A stretch of DNA of 64,000 bases from Acidobacteriota bacterium (GTDB taxonomy: Bacteria; Acidobacteriota; Blastocatellia; Pyrinomonadales; Pyrinomonadaceae), in the NCBI GenBank assembly GCA_016715115.1, contig JADKBM010000016.1, positions 1,612,001-1,676,000 on the forward strand, in the 5' to 3' direction. The translations under genes and the position numbers were made by a program. Under the pieces are notes generated by a model that saw nothing but the letters and a program-made list of their open reading frames with translations, did not search any database and had not been told where the DNA came from. Positions 43,651 through 52,232 of the stretch are shown piece after piece. How positions within the stretch are numbered: position 1 is the first letter of the stretch; each line of letters opens with the position of its first letter.

Positions 43651-44772
43651 ATGGTTGCGATAATAGAAAAAAGAAGTTTGCGGGATTTTGACCTGCTGAC
43701 GTCGGTGCTGGCGGTCGCGATCGTCTGTTTCGGCGTTTGGCAGATCTACAACGCGCAGCCGGAAATGAACCTTTGGTCAAAACAGATCATCGGACTCGGG
43801 ATCGCTTTGGTCGCCTTCTTTTTCGTCGGATTTAGCGATTACCGAAGAATCATCGATGCCGCCCCTGTCTTTTATGGGATCGGGCTGTTCCTTTTGCTCT
43901 TGGTTTTGATTCCCGGACTCGGGGTCAAGATCAACGGCCAGACGGCCTGGCTCAGGCTTCCCGTGATCGGCCAGTTTCAGCCTTCGGAGTTCGTCAAGAT
44001 CCCGGTCGTGCTGATGCTCGCGAAGTATTTCGGAGCGCGAAAATCCGGCAGTCTCAAGTTCAAGGAATTCCTGATCGGGTGCGCGATACTCGCGGCGCCG
44101 GTCGCGCTGATCCTGCTCGAACCGGACGCCGGACAGGCGATGACCTATTTTCCTTTGCTCGCCGTTGTCTTGTTCTTGTCCGGCATAAAGGTGCGCTATG
44201 TCGTGATCACGATCGTCGCCGCCGTCGTACTCGCTCCCGCGGCATACTGGGCAGGCGTCAAAACCGGGAAGATAAAGGGTTATCAGCAGGAGCGCATCAA
44301 TGTCATCCTCGATCCGGAGAGCGCCGATCCGCGCGGTTACGCATATCACACGATCCAATCGATGATCACCGTCGGCAAGGGTGGTCTGACGGGAATCAAA
44401 GGCGAGACCGAAACATCACAGGCGAAGCTGAAATTTCTGCCCGAACCGCATTCCGATTTTATTTTCGCGGTAACCGCGGAGAACACCGGATTCGTCGGGT
44501 GCATTTCGTTATTGCTGGCGTATATGATTTTGCTGTCCCGACTCGTGTCGGGCGCGCGCGAAGCGCCTGACCGTTCCGGTATGCTCGTGATTATGGCGAT
44601 CGCCGGCGGAATGACGTTTCAGATTTTTATGAATATCGGGATGGTTCTCGGATTTCTGCCGGTGATCGGCGTTCCGCTCCCGCTGATGAGCGCCGGACTT
44701 TCGGCGATCCTTTCGACTTTTATCGCGATCGGCTTTGTGATCAGCGTAAAAATGCGTAGATTCGTTAACTAG
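43651..44772 (+). CDS. rodA: Rod shape-determining SEDS glycosyltransferase RodA
   Basis: The 373-residue polytopic protein (about ten spans) has the SEDS signatures INGQTAWLRLPVIGQFQPSEFVKI (~96-119), LEPDAGQAMTYFPLL (~155-169) and FLPEPHSDFIFAVTAENTGFVG (~260-281). The catalytic Asp of SEDS enzymes is that of the EPDAG segment. RodA polymerises lipid II glycan chains and pairs with PBP2, whose gene precedes it by 72 bp. The start at 43651 is chosen over a TTG 36 bp earlier. Confidence 0.95.
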   Translation: MVAIIEKRSLRDFDLLTSVLAVAIVCFGVWQIYNAQPEMNLWSKQIIGLGIALVAFFFVGFSDYRRIIDAAPVFYGIGLFLLLLVLIPGLGVKINGQTAWLRLPVIGQFQPSEFVKIPVVLMLAKYFGARKSGSLKFKEFLIGCAILAAPVALILLEPDAGQAMTYFPLLAVVLFLSGIKVRYVVITIVAAVVLAPAAYWAGVKTGKIKGYQQERINVILDPESADPRGYAYHTIQSMITVGKGGLTGIKGETETSQAKLKFLPEPHSDFIFAVTAENTGFVGCISLLLAYMILLSRLVSGAREAPDRSGMLVIMAIAGGMTFQIFMNIGMVLGFLPVIGVPLPLMSAGLSAILSTFIAIGFVISVKMRRFVN

Positions 44773-44853
44773 ATTTAAGTTGATTTGCGAATTTCGATTT
44801 GCGATTGAATGATCAAAATCCCAAATCCGAAATCGGCAGTCCCAAATAGTTCT
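44773..44853 (+). repeat. Heptad-type repeat between rodA and the class A PBP gene
   Basis: GATTTGCGAATTTCGATTTGCGATTG on the left and AAAATCCCAAATCCGAAATC on the right form an imperfect inverted pair of the GGATTTC family. The right arm ends ~20 bp before the ATG at 44854. Confidence 0.65.
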
Positions 44854-47421
44854 ATGGCAAGAGAAAAGAAAATCGTTGAGAACGAGATCAAATCGGTCGA
44901 AACAAAACGACGCGGCTTCTGGAGGTTTTTCTGGTTTCCGGCGGCAGTAATCCTGGCGCTGGCGGCGGGCGGTTTGACCGGCATTCTCACGTCGTATTAC
45001 CTGAATAACTCGCGTTATTCGGTCGAAGTCTCCGCGCTCGCGACGTATCGACCGCCGCAGGTGACGACGATCTATGCCGATGACGGTGAAACGGTTCTCG
45101 CCGAGTTCGCGATCGAAAAACGCATCCCGATCAAGGAGTCGGATATTCCTCAGAACGTCGAGGACGCGCTCATCGCGATCGAAGATTACCGCTTTTACAA
45201 TCACATCGGAATCGACCCGTACCGCATCGGCGGCGCGATCATCAAAAACGTCACGTCGGGAAAGACCGAAGGCGCGTCGACGATCACGCAACAGCTCGCG
45301 AAGAATCTCTTTCTTTACAAGGATCAGACCTATACCCGCAAGATCAACGAATGGATGGTCGCGCTTCAGATCGAGCGCTTTTACACAAAGCGCCAGATCC
45401 TCGAGATGTATATGAACTACGTCTTTCTGGGCGCCGGTTCTTATGGGTTTGAGGCAGGTTCGCGAACCTATTTCGGCAAATCGCTCAAGGAACTGAGCCT
45501 TGAGGAAGCGGCGTTGCTGGCGGCTATCCCGAAGTCTCCCGAGTATTCACCGACCCGAAATTCCGCCAAGGCCAAAGAACGGCGCAACATCGTGCTTGAT
45601 CAGATGATCAAGTATTTTCCGGAGCGTTACACTCAAGCCCAGATCGATGCCGCCAAAGCGAAAGATGTCGAGTTGGCGCCGACTGCGTATTACCAGAATC
45701 AACCGAAATCGACGGCCTGGGACTATCCGATCGAAGAAGTACGGAAGTATCTCGAAGAAAAGTACACGACGCGCGTCGCGCAGGGCGGCTTAAAGGTCTA
45801 CACGACCATCAACGTCGAAGCTCAGAAGCTTGCGACCAAAGCGGTTCGCGAGGGACTGCGACGTTACGATCGGGGCCGCGGATGGAGATCGGAGTACGTC
45901 AACATTTTGGTTGACGAAAACGACGCCCCGCTGACCGACGAAAAGGAAATCGAACGTAAACTGACAAACTACAAACATCCGGACTGGTTCGGCGATGAGT
46001 TCGATGAGGGTGAGTACATCAAAGGACTTATTACAAAGATCGACCGAACACGCGATGAGGCGACGGTCCGCTTCGGAAAATATACGGCGACCGTCACTCG
46101 CTCCGAAATGGGTCGCGCCGGCAAAGGACCGAATGCGGAGTTCAAGCCCGGATATCTTGCAGAGTTTGAAGTCAAAGCGGTCGATAACGCGAAAAAATCG
46201 CTCAAGGTCGAACTAAACCAGATTCCGGAAGTTCAGGCGGCAATCGTGTCGCTCAACTCAAAAACCGGGGAAATAGTCGCTCTCGTCGGTGGCTACGACT
46301 TTCAGTCCAGCAAGTTCAACAACGCGACGCAGGGACTGCGTCAAACCGGTTCGGCTTACAAGCCTTTCATTTACACGGCGGCGGTTGAAAACGGAATGAC
46401 GCCGGATTCGACCGTCAGCGGGGCTCCGATAAAACGCGGCGGTTGGTCGCCCGGAAACTATGACGGATCAAAGAGCCATCCGAACGTTCCGATGAAGATC
46501 GCGCTCGCAAAATCGTACAACATTGCGGCGGTCCACCTTCTCGACCAGGTCGGCATCCAGACCGGGGCGCAGATGGTACGCCGGTTCGGCATCACCAACC
46601 CGATGGCTCCGAGTTTGCCGTCCGCCCTCGGCGCATCCGAGGCGTCGCTGCTCGAAATGGTTTCGGCGTATTCGGCTTTCCCGAACAAAGGAATTCGGGT
46701 TCAACCGCATTTGATCCGAAAGGTATACAGCCGTGACGGAAGCTTGCTCGAAGAATGGGACAACAAGTCGTTCAAAGTGACCAGCGAATACGTTGCGCTG
46801 ACGATGGTCGATATGATGCGCGGCGTGACGCGTGGCGGCGGAACCGCGCCGGGCGCCAACGCGTCGGGGCATCAGTTGGCGGGAAAAACCGGCACGGTCA
46901 ACGATCAAACGGACGTTTGGTTCATCGGCTACACGCCGACATACGTTACCGGGGTGTGGATGGGAAACCCTGAACGAAAAGAGAATCTCGGTGCCGGAAT
47001 GACGGGCGGACATGGTGCGTTGCCTTACTTTAACGCGTTTATGATCCCGTTTATGAAGGACAAGAAACGCGATTCTTTCCCGAATGTTCCGCCGATGCCT
47101 TCCGAGATCAAGCGCGAAGCGGAGCGTCTGAAACGAGACCAACAGGAAATGCTTGAACGCGCAGATATGGACGGCAAGAAACTCGGAGCGACAACCAGCA
47201 CGAAACTCGGGAAGACGGGCGACGAAACGACCACATCGACGACCGATGGTTCAACGACGACCACCAAACCCGCGAACGGCGGCGAACCGAGCGGCAACGA
47301 TCGTCCGCCCCGCCCCGTGAACACGCCTCGAGTCGAATCGCCGCGCCCAAGTCAGCCGACCCCGCGGCCCGACGTCCCCGAAGGCTCAAAACGTAAAGGC
47401 AAGAAAGGCGACGGGAAGTAG
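44854..47421 (+). CDS. Class A penicillin-binding protein (PBP1A-type)
   Basis: The 855-residue bifunctional enzyme has a short basic cytoplasmic tail, one span (~22-46) and a glycosyltransferase GT51 domain. Catalytic Glu110 lies in IEDYRFYNHIGID, then EGASTITQQLAKNLF and the second motif LQIERFYTKRQILEMYMNYVFLG. The transpeptidase domain has SxxK at Ser500 (GSAYKPF), a SYN-type second motif and KTG at 678-680 (GKTGTVND). The C-terminal ~80 residues form a Ser/Thr/Pro/Lys-rich low-complexity tail (TSTTDGSTTTTKPAN). It makes and cross-links peptidoglycan. Its place after rodA extends the elongation cluster. The last codons (KRKGKKGDGK) resemble the AAAGGC repeat that follows. Confidence 0.93.
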   Translation: MAREKKIVENEIKSVETKRRGFWRFFWFPAAVILALAAGGLTGILTSYYLNNSRYSVEVSALATYRPPQVTTIYADDGETVLAEFAIEKRIPIKESDIPQNVEDALIAIEDYRFYNHIGIDPYRIGGAIIKNVTSGKTEGASTITQQLAKNLFLYKDQTYTRKINEWMVALQIERFYTKRQILEMYMNYVFLGAGSYGFEAGSRTYFGKSLKELSLEEAALLAAIPKSPEYSPTRNSAKAKERRNIVLDQMIKYFPERYTQAQIDAAKAKDVELAPTAYYQNQPKSTAWDYPIEEVRKYLEEKYTTRVAQGGLKVYTTINVEAQKLATKAVREGLRRYDRGRGWRSEYVNILVDENDAPLTDEKEIERKLTNYKHPDWFGDEFDEGEYIKGLITKIDRTRDEATVRFGKYTATVTRSEMGRAGKGPNAEFKPGYLAEFEVKAVDNAKKSLKVELNQIPEVQAAIVSLNSKTGEIVALVGGYDFQSSKFNNATQGLRQTGSAYKPFIYTAAVENGMTPDSTVSGAPIKRGGWSPGNYDGSKSHPNVPMKIALAKSYNIAAVHLLDQVGIQTGAQMVRRFGITNPMAPSLPSALGASEASLLEMVSAYSAFPNKGIRVQPHLIRKVYSRDGSLLEEWDNKSFKVTSEYVALTMVDMMRGVTRGGGTAPGANASGHQLAGKTGTVNDQTDVWFIGYTPTYVTGVWMGNPERKENLGAGMTGGHGALPYFNAFMIPFMKDKKRDSFPNVPPMPSEIKREAERLKRDQQEMLERADMDGKKLGATTSTKLGKTGDETTTSTTDGSTTTTKPANGGEPSGNDRPPRPVNTPRVESPRPSQPTPRPDVPEGSKRKGKKGDGK

Positions 47422-47632
47422 AAGGGAAAAGGCAAAAGGCAAAAGGCAAAAAAGGCGAAAGGGAAAAAGGCGAAAGGCAAAAGGCAAAAGGAAAAAGGGA
47501 AAGCAACGAATTGCCGGACAAGCCGATAGTGCTTTTTTCGTTGCCTTTTGCCTTTCGCCTTTTCCCTTTTTCCCTTTGCCTTTTGCCTTTCGCCTTTTTC
47601 CCTTTTCCCTATGCCTTTTGCCTTTTTTCCCT
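47422..47632 (+). repeat. Heptad inverted repeat (AAAGGCR / GCCTTTT) between convergent genes
   Basis: A left arm of AAAGGCA and AAAGGCG units (47422-47508) and a right arm of TGCCTTT and CGCCTTT units (47538-47632) fill the gap from the stop of the PBP gene to the stop of the convergent esterase gene. About 30 bp of unique sequence form the loop. The arms are near-perfect complements over tens of bases and could end transcription from both sides. Confidence 0.9.
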
Positions 47633-48367
47633 TTATCCGACAAAGCGGCCGAGGAAGTGCGGCAGCATCTTGCGCCACCAGACCCAATCGTGGGCGACAT
47701 CGTGACCCCAGACCTCGAGAAGATGCGGAATTCCTTTTGAGGACAAGATGCGCGAAAGATCGCGGCTGCGGTCGGGGGCTTCGTAATTCCCCTGTCCGGT
47801 CACGATAACTATCGAATCAGCTTGCCGGAGGCGCGGCAGATGGTAGTTGTCGTTCAGGTTCTTCAAATACATCATCGGGTTGTTGAAGTAAACGTTGTCG
47901 TCGTAATACTTCTCCAGATAATTGTGGATGTCATAACTTCCGCTCATCGCGATCGTACCGCGGTAAAGATCGGAATGTTTGAAATAAGTGTTCGCCGCGA
48001 GATATGCGCCGAGGCTTGCTCCGGTCGTCAGAGGACGCGCGTCCGGGCCGCATTCGTTGCGGATCAGCGGCAGAACCTCTTCGGTCAGATACCGGTCGTA
48101 ACGCGAGAGCATCTCGACCTTCCAACCTGGATGCGATTCGCGATTGAGGAGACTGTACTTGTTGACCGAATTGATCGAGTAGGCGCGGATCAGACCGTTG
48201 TCGATAAAATACTTGATCGCGTCGATCAGATAAAATCGTTCGTATTCAAGATAGTCCGCCGCGGCCGTCGGGAACATCAAAAGCGGTTGTCCCGCGTGCC
48301 CGTACGACACGAGCGGCATATCCATTCCAAGATTGTGGCTGAACCACGAAGTTGTTTCACGTCTCAT
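47633..48367 (-). CDS. Alpha/beta-hydrolase, esterase D-like
   Basis: The 244-residue protein has the nucleophile elbow GASLGAYLA (~116-124), an upstream hydrophobic strand (PLLMFPTAAADYLEYERF), an acidic residue in VIVTGQGNYEAPDRSRDL and a catalytic-His candidate in VWGHDVAHDWVWW near the C-terminus. This matches the putative esterase (PF00756) group related to S-formylglutathione hydrolase and mycolyltransferases. No signal peptide is seen, so it is probably cytoplasmic. The stop codon abuts the heptad repeat. It may be co-transcribed with the lipoprotein and lipB genes upstream on the minus strand. Confidence 0.8.
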   Translation of the reverse strand: MRRETTSWFSHNLGMDMPLVSYGHAGQPLLMFPTAAADYLEYERFYLIDAIKYFIDNGLIRAYSINSVNKYSLLNRESHPGWKVEMLSRYDRYLTEEVLPLIRNECGPDARPLTTGASLGAYLAANTYFKHSDLYRGTIAMSGSYDIHNYLEKYYDDNVYFNNPMMYLKNLNDNYHLPRLRQADSIVIVTGQGNYEAPDRSRDLSRILSSKGIPHLLEVWGHDVAHDWVWWRKMLPHFLGRFVG

Positions 48368-48437
48368 TAAGATTGCTCCAATAGTTATTTACGTTACGAG
48401 TTCAAAACGTCGAGATTAAAAGAAAAACGCGTCAAAC

Positions 48438-49205
48438 TCAAGGAGAACGCTTCGATGACTTGTTTGCCGCGAGCAACTCGGAGGCGACTCGCCCAAGTTC
48501 GCGGTCCTCCTTGAACGCCTCGAACTTTGCAAAAGTCCCGGCTGTTGTTCCAGGTTCAAGCATTACGTCTGCCCCTGCGATCATCCGCGTGACGGCGCTT
48601 CGGACATACTTCGGCTGCTTGGAAAAGTATCTCAGGAACGGTTCCGTAGAGTTCCGCGCTTCTTCGACAAAGAATTTCGTCAGCGACTCCGCCACGAGTC
48701 CCTTGGAATCGGGCGCGGCTTCGAAAAGAACCGGCAGCAATTCCTTAATTCCGCTTTTGACGAGCGCAGCCAGCAATTCGAGCGCCCGGAATTTCAGCGC
48801 TCCATCCTTTGATCTGGCAGCGCGAAGCAGATACTCCTGATTTGCTTCGGCGTCAACTTTAAGCGTGACCAGAAAATACGCGGCTTTCAAACGCAATAGC
48901 TCGTCTGCGCGTTCCCCGCCGAAATTCATATCGCCTTCGCGGATGCCCTGTTCCTTGATCTCTCTGACGACCTCGGCGACGCGCTCAGTCGGCAGCTTTT
49001 TGAGTTCTTTCAGGTTTTCGTCGCCCTCGCCGAGGCCGCTTTCGATAAACATCTCGCGTATCGCAAAATCGGACGGGTCCGCTTGTTCTTCGAGGTTGTT
49101 GATCGATCGATCCGAGATAGCATCGTTAACGGACGAGCAGGACACGCCGATCGCGATCGCAAAAGCGACTAAAAGAACAAGAATTGGGCGCATATTTTGA
49201 TTCAT
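48438..49205 (-). CDS. Predicted lipoprotein with HEAT-like helices
   Basis: The 255-residue protein has a lipoprotein signal (ILVLLVAFAIAIGVSCSS) with the acylated Cys near residue 23. The remainder is alpha-helical and repetitive (DELLRLKAAYFLVTLKVDAEANQEYLLRAA; LKFRALELLAALVKSGIKELLPVLFEAA; VRSAVTRMIAGADVML), which resembles irregular HEAT repeats. The role is unknown. Start may be this ATG or another four codons later. It lies between lipB and the esterase gene, all on the minus strand. Confidence 0.65.
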   Translation of the reverse strand: MNQNMRPILVLLVAFAIAIGVSCSSVNDAISDRSINNLEEQADPSDFAIREMFIESGLGEGDENLKELKKLPTERVAEVVREIKEQGIREGDMNFGGERADELLRLKAAYFLVTLKVDAEANQEYLLRAARSKDGALKFRALELLAALVKSGIKELLPVLFEAAPDSKGLVAESLTKFFVEEARNSTEPFLRYFSKQPKYVRSAVTRMIAGADVMLEPGTTAGTFAKFEAFKEDRELGRVASELLAANKSSKRSP

Positions 49206-49268
49206 TCCGAGAACTGTATCCGTAAGCCGACGGCGTTTAAGCCCAAGCGCGGCCCTAATCGCTTCGCC

Positions 49269-49943
49269 CTACACTATTTTGCTTGTCATCGTTGGCGAGG
49301 TCAGCGAGTCGAATTCAAAAACCTGACAAAAATGCTCGACGATCCGATCCTCGACCTCCGGGAGCGCAACCTCGCGCCCCAACAGTCTCTCCATCGAAGT
49401 CACCGGCTCGCCCTCGCAGGCGATTATCCAGTTGAAGTAGCTGAGATCGGTATTCACATTCAGCGCGAAACCGTGCGTCGTAACCCAGCGTTTGAGATGG
49501 ACGCCGATCGCCGCGACCTTGCCCTCTTTCGTGTGGACGCCCGTCAATCCTTCGATCCGAAAGCCCTCAATGCCATAATCGGCGAGCGTCCGAAGCAGCA
49601 CTTCTTCGAGGTTTCGGACATACAAGTGAACGTCTTCGTTCAACGAGCTGAGATTGATGATCGGATATCCGACAAGCTGACCGAGACCGTGATACGTTAC
49701 TTTGCCGCCGCGGTTGATCTCGAAAACCTCGGCACCGATCACCTTCAAGATCTCTGGGCTTGCGAGCACCCCGTTTTCTTTCGCGCGGCGGCCGATCGTA
49801 AAAACGTGTGGATGCTCAAGCAAGAGAAGATAATCCCGCGAACGGTCGGCGATGACCTTCGACTCAAGCTCTCGCTGCAATTCGAGCGCCTCCGCGTAAG
49901 CGAATCGACCAAGACGGCGAACCTCTAAAACCCTTTTCGGCAT
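49269..49943 (-). CDS. lipB: Octanoyl-[acyl-carrier-protein]:protein N-octanoyltransferase LipB
   Basis: The 224-residue enzyme has the family's RGGKVTYHGLGQLVGYPI block (~78-95), the catalytic Lys in KVAAIGVHLKRWVTTHGFALNV (~141-162) and the catalytic Cys in WIIACEGEPVTSMERLLG (~172-189). It transfers octanoyl from ACP to lipoyl domains of 2-oxoacid dehydrogenases and the glycine cleavage system. The usual partner lipA is not in the window. It is divergent from the exported protein at 49993, with 49 bp between the start codons. Confidence 0.95.
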   Translation of the reverse strand: MPKRVLEVRRLGRFAYAEALELQRELESKVIADRSRDYLLLLEHPHVFTIGRRAKENGVLASPEILKVIGAEVFEINRGGKVTYHGLGQLVGYPIINLSSLNEDVHLYVRNLEEVLLRTLADYGIEGFRIEGLTGVHTKEGKVAAIGVHLKRWVTTHGFALNVNTDLSYFNWIIACEGEPVTSMERLLGREVALPEVEDRIVEHFCQVFEFDSLTSPTMTSKIV

Positions 49944-49992
49944 CTTTCTTATGATAGAATTTTGGGAGCAAAAACTCTATCCGGTTAAGAAT

Positions 49993-50511
49993 ATGAAAAT
50001 TAAGACTTTGTTCGCAGTTTTGTGCGTCGTCTCGGCGCTGACGATTTCCGTTTCGGCCCAAAGAAAAAAAACGACGCCGACGCCGACCAAGAAACCGGCC
50101 GTTACGGTGACGAACGCGCTTGAGATAAAACAGAGTGCGGAAAAGGTCGCGACGCAGCTGAAGAATGTCACCAGTTTCATATACAAGCTCGGCGGCATCG
50201 CGACCGGACTCGAAGACGCTGAAAAGGAAGCCCGGGCAGGCAAGCTTTCAAAGGCGGCGGTCGACAGAAACAACGATTTCAAGCAGGCAGTCGTGATCAG
50301 CATCCGCAACCTCAAGGCCGGCCTCGCCGCACTCGAGATCGAATTCCGCACAAAGAATTCGATCAAACCGTATCTTGCTCAGATCAACGGCGTCACCGAT
50401 CTCGCGACACAGTCGGAGGATCTCGCGTCGGCCGGACAGTTTACGAATTCGGGGAGAAGTCTCATCTTGGTCATTGAGAAACTCGCCGACACGCTAGTCG
50501 CGATGCCATAG
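49993..50511 (+). CDS. Small exported helical protein of unknown function
   Basis: The 172-residue protein (ATG at 49993) has a signal peptide (MKIKTLFAVLCVVSALTISVSAQ). A short basic Thr/Pro linker (RKKTTPTPTKKPAVTVTN) precedes a helical domain (~45-170) with no Cys. I do not recognise the family. An earlier ATG at 49951 would add 14 residues in front of the signal peptide and is less likely. The GGATTTC heptad array begins four bases after its stop. Confidence 0.6.
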   Translation: MKIKTLFAVLCVVSALTISVSAQRKKTTPTPTKKPAVTVTNALEIKQSAEKVATQLKNVTSFIYKLGGIATGLEDAEKEARAGKLSKAAVDRNNDFKQAVVISIRNLKAGLAALEIEFRTKNSIKPYLAQINGVTDLATQSEDLASAGQFTNSGRSLILVIEKLADTLVAMP

Positions 50512-50514
50512 GGA

Positions 50515-50745
50515 ATTTCGGAGTTGGGATTTCGGATTTGGGATTTGGGATTTCGGATTTGGGATTTGGGATTTGGGATTTGGGATTTGGGATTTGGAAT
50601 ATTTGGAATCTGGAATCCGGAATCCGGCATCTGGAATCTGGAATCTGGAATCTGGAATCTGGAATCCGGAAATTGGAATCCGGAATCTGGAATCTGGAAT
50701 CTGGAATCTGGAATCTGGAATCTGGAATCTGGAATCAGTCTTGTC
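50515..50745 (+). repeat. Long heptad array (GGATTTC/GGATTTG then GGAATCT/GGAATCC)
   Basis: About 33 consecutive 7-bp units fill this tract. The first ~80 bp are GGATTTC and GGATTTG; from 50597 they change to GGAATCT and GGAATCC. Only one orientation is present, unlike the mirror-type elements. ORFs with WNLESGI repeats read through it are artefacts. It lies between convergent genes. Confidence 0.95.
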
Positions 50746-50797
50746 CCAAACGTTTGATTGCAAGCCCGGATCGGCCGGAAACGATAGCATAAATCAA

Positions 50798-51463
50798 CTA
50801 CATCACCGGCTTCTTCAAAACGGTCGCGTTCGGATCGCAGACTTCGGCAGGTTTCTTTGTCGCCGCTTCGTTCGTCTTTTCCACTTTCGGCATACCTAGT
50901 TTTTCACGTATGAACGCTTCAGCTTCGGTTTCGATCAGTTCGCCGGCGGCCACCTTGAGTTTTCTCGCGATCGTGTCGCCGTCCTTGATCAGATCCGCGG
51001 GAATCAGAAAGACGTTGAAGGGCGAGCCCCAGTTGCGATTGTCGCCGACCTTTTTGCGGTATTCGTAATGCGTGGTCTTCATCTTCGATTCGCGCGAGTC
51101 CGATTCGTAAACGACCGGAAATGTCAGCTTTTTGAAAGCGATGTCGCCTTTGACCGCTTCGACCGTATCGTATTCGCCAACGCCGATGACCTCGAAACCG
51201 TCCGCTTTGTATTTTTCGTAGAGGCGCTGGACGATCGGGGCTTCGAATCGCCAATTGCCGCACCACGGAGCGAAATAGACGACGAGGACCAGCTTTTTCC
51301 CGGCGACGAACTTACGCAGATCGATCTCGCCGCCGCCGTCGATCTTCTTGAACGTCCAGTTTTTGTATTCGAATTCCTTCTCGACGATCGGCGTCTGTTC
51401 GCCCTGCGCGTGCGCGAAAACGGAAGTCATCAGAACAATTGCGGTAAAAAGAAAAGTTTTCAT
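50798..51463 (-). CDS. Exported thioredoxin-fold protein with degenerate redox motif
   Basis: The 221-residue protein (start at 51463) has a signal peptide (MKTFLFTAIVLMTSVFAHAQG) and a TlpA/thioredoxin fold: LVLVVYFAPWCGNWRFEAPIVQRLYEKYKADGFEVIGVGEYDT (~60-102). The usual CxxC is CGNW, so the second Cys is lost and only a mono-thiol remains. A C-terminal ~35-residue tail (KVEKTNEAATKKPAEVCDP) ends the chain. It may be a peroxiredoxin-like or non-redox binding protein. It stands between a heptad array and a small hypothetical gene. Confidence 0.75.
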   Translation of the reverse strand: MKTFLFTAIVLMTSVFAHAQGEQTPIVEKEFEYKNWTFKKIDGGGEIDLRKFVAGKKLVLVVYFAPWCGNWRFEAPIVQRLYEKYKADGFEVIGVGEYDTVEAVKGDIAFKKLTFPVVYESDSRESKMKTTHYEYRKKVGDNRNWGSPFNVFLIPADLIKDGDTIARKLKVAAGELIETEAEAFIREKLGMPKVEKTNEAATKKPAEVCDPNATVLKKPVM

Positions 51464-51585
51464 CGGTCGGAACTCCATTTACAAAAGACTAATCGGTCAG
51501 ATGCCGAAAAACAAGTGTTTTATGCCCGTCTTCTCGACGTTTTCCTGTGTCGTTGTTTTGGTCTATAATTTTTGGGGTCAAAGTT

Positions 51586-52014
51586 ATGAGCAATCAATCA
51601 AGTGTTTCCGATATTTTCCGCCGCGCACTGGAGATCAGAAAGTCGAATCCGGATGGATCGATCAAAGACCTAAAGGCGCGTATCGTCAGCGAATTCAGCG
51701 GCCAGCCGTTCCCTTCGCCGGCCTTCTTGACGATTCCCGAACTCGACAACATCGCGCCGGAAGAAGACTGGACTGCGGGGTTGCCGGTGGTTCTGCGCGG
51801 AATCCAGACCGAGGACTGGAACGAGGTCGCGCACGGCATAATCATCAGCCTCGAACAGGTCGAGAATTATCCGAAGCAGTCCGGCCGCGAAGACGATCCG
51901 TCGAAGGACTGGCGCAACCGACACAAAGGCATCGAAGAAGCGAACGCGAAAAATATGTCGAAGTGGATGCCGGAAGACCTGATGAATCTGGCGAAGCGTT
52001 CGGCGAAACAGTAA
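51586..52014 (+). CDS. Hypothetical cytoplasmic protein
   Basis: The 142-residue protein (ATG at 51586) is soluble and acidic, with SVSDIFRRALEIRKSNPDGSIKDLKARIVSEF at the start, a Trp-containing middle (EEDWTAGLPVVLRGIQTEDWNEVAHGIIISLEQVENYP) and a basic end (MPEDLMNLAKRSAKQ). No signal peptide or known motif is seen and I do not recognise it. Coding bias is normal for the window. The ACGCGT array starts at its stop. Confidence 0.5.
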   Translation: MSNQSSVSDIFRRALEIRKSNPDGSIKDLKARIVSEFSGQPFPSPAFLTIPELDNIAPEEDWTAGLPVVLRGIQTEDWNEVAHGIIISLEQVENYPKQSGREDDPSKDWRNRHKGIEEANAKNMSKWMPEDLMNLAKRSAKQ

Positions 52015-52016
52015 GT

Positions 52017-52216
52017 AAGAGTCACGCGTTTACGCGTGATTCCCGTAAGAGTTACGCGTTTACGCGTGATCGCCCCACAGTCGCAAGCCAATTCAGCGCT
52101 CGTATGGCCGCGTTGAATCACGCGTAAACGCGTAACTCTTACGGCGCGTAAACGCGTAACTCTTACGGCGCGTAAACGCGTAACTCTTACGGCGCGTAAA
52201 CGCGTAACTCTTACGG
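52017..52216 (+). repeat. 24-bp ACGCGT-containing inverted repeat array
   Basis: Two left units (AAGAGTTACGCGTTTACGCG and following bases) face four right units (GCGCGTAAACGCGTAACTCT and following bases, period 24) across ~40 bp of unique sequence. The first right unit begins GAATCACGCGTAAACGCGTA. Nine copies of the palindrome ACGCGT are present. The array begins at the preceding stop codon and ends 16 bp before the next start. It is not a CRISPR: there are no variable spacers between the right-hand units. Confidence 0.9.
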
Positions 52217-52232
52217 TACCTCGGACTAAGAA

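Noticed and set aside
50494..50899. ORFs with WNLESGI or IPNPKSQ repeats
   Set aside because: Translation of the GGATTTS/GGAATCT array on either strand.
52017..52216. CRISPR array
   Set aside because: Units are contiguous and palindromic, arranged as inverted arms, without spacers or cas genes.
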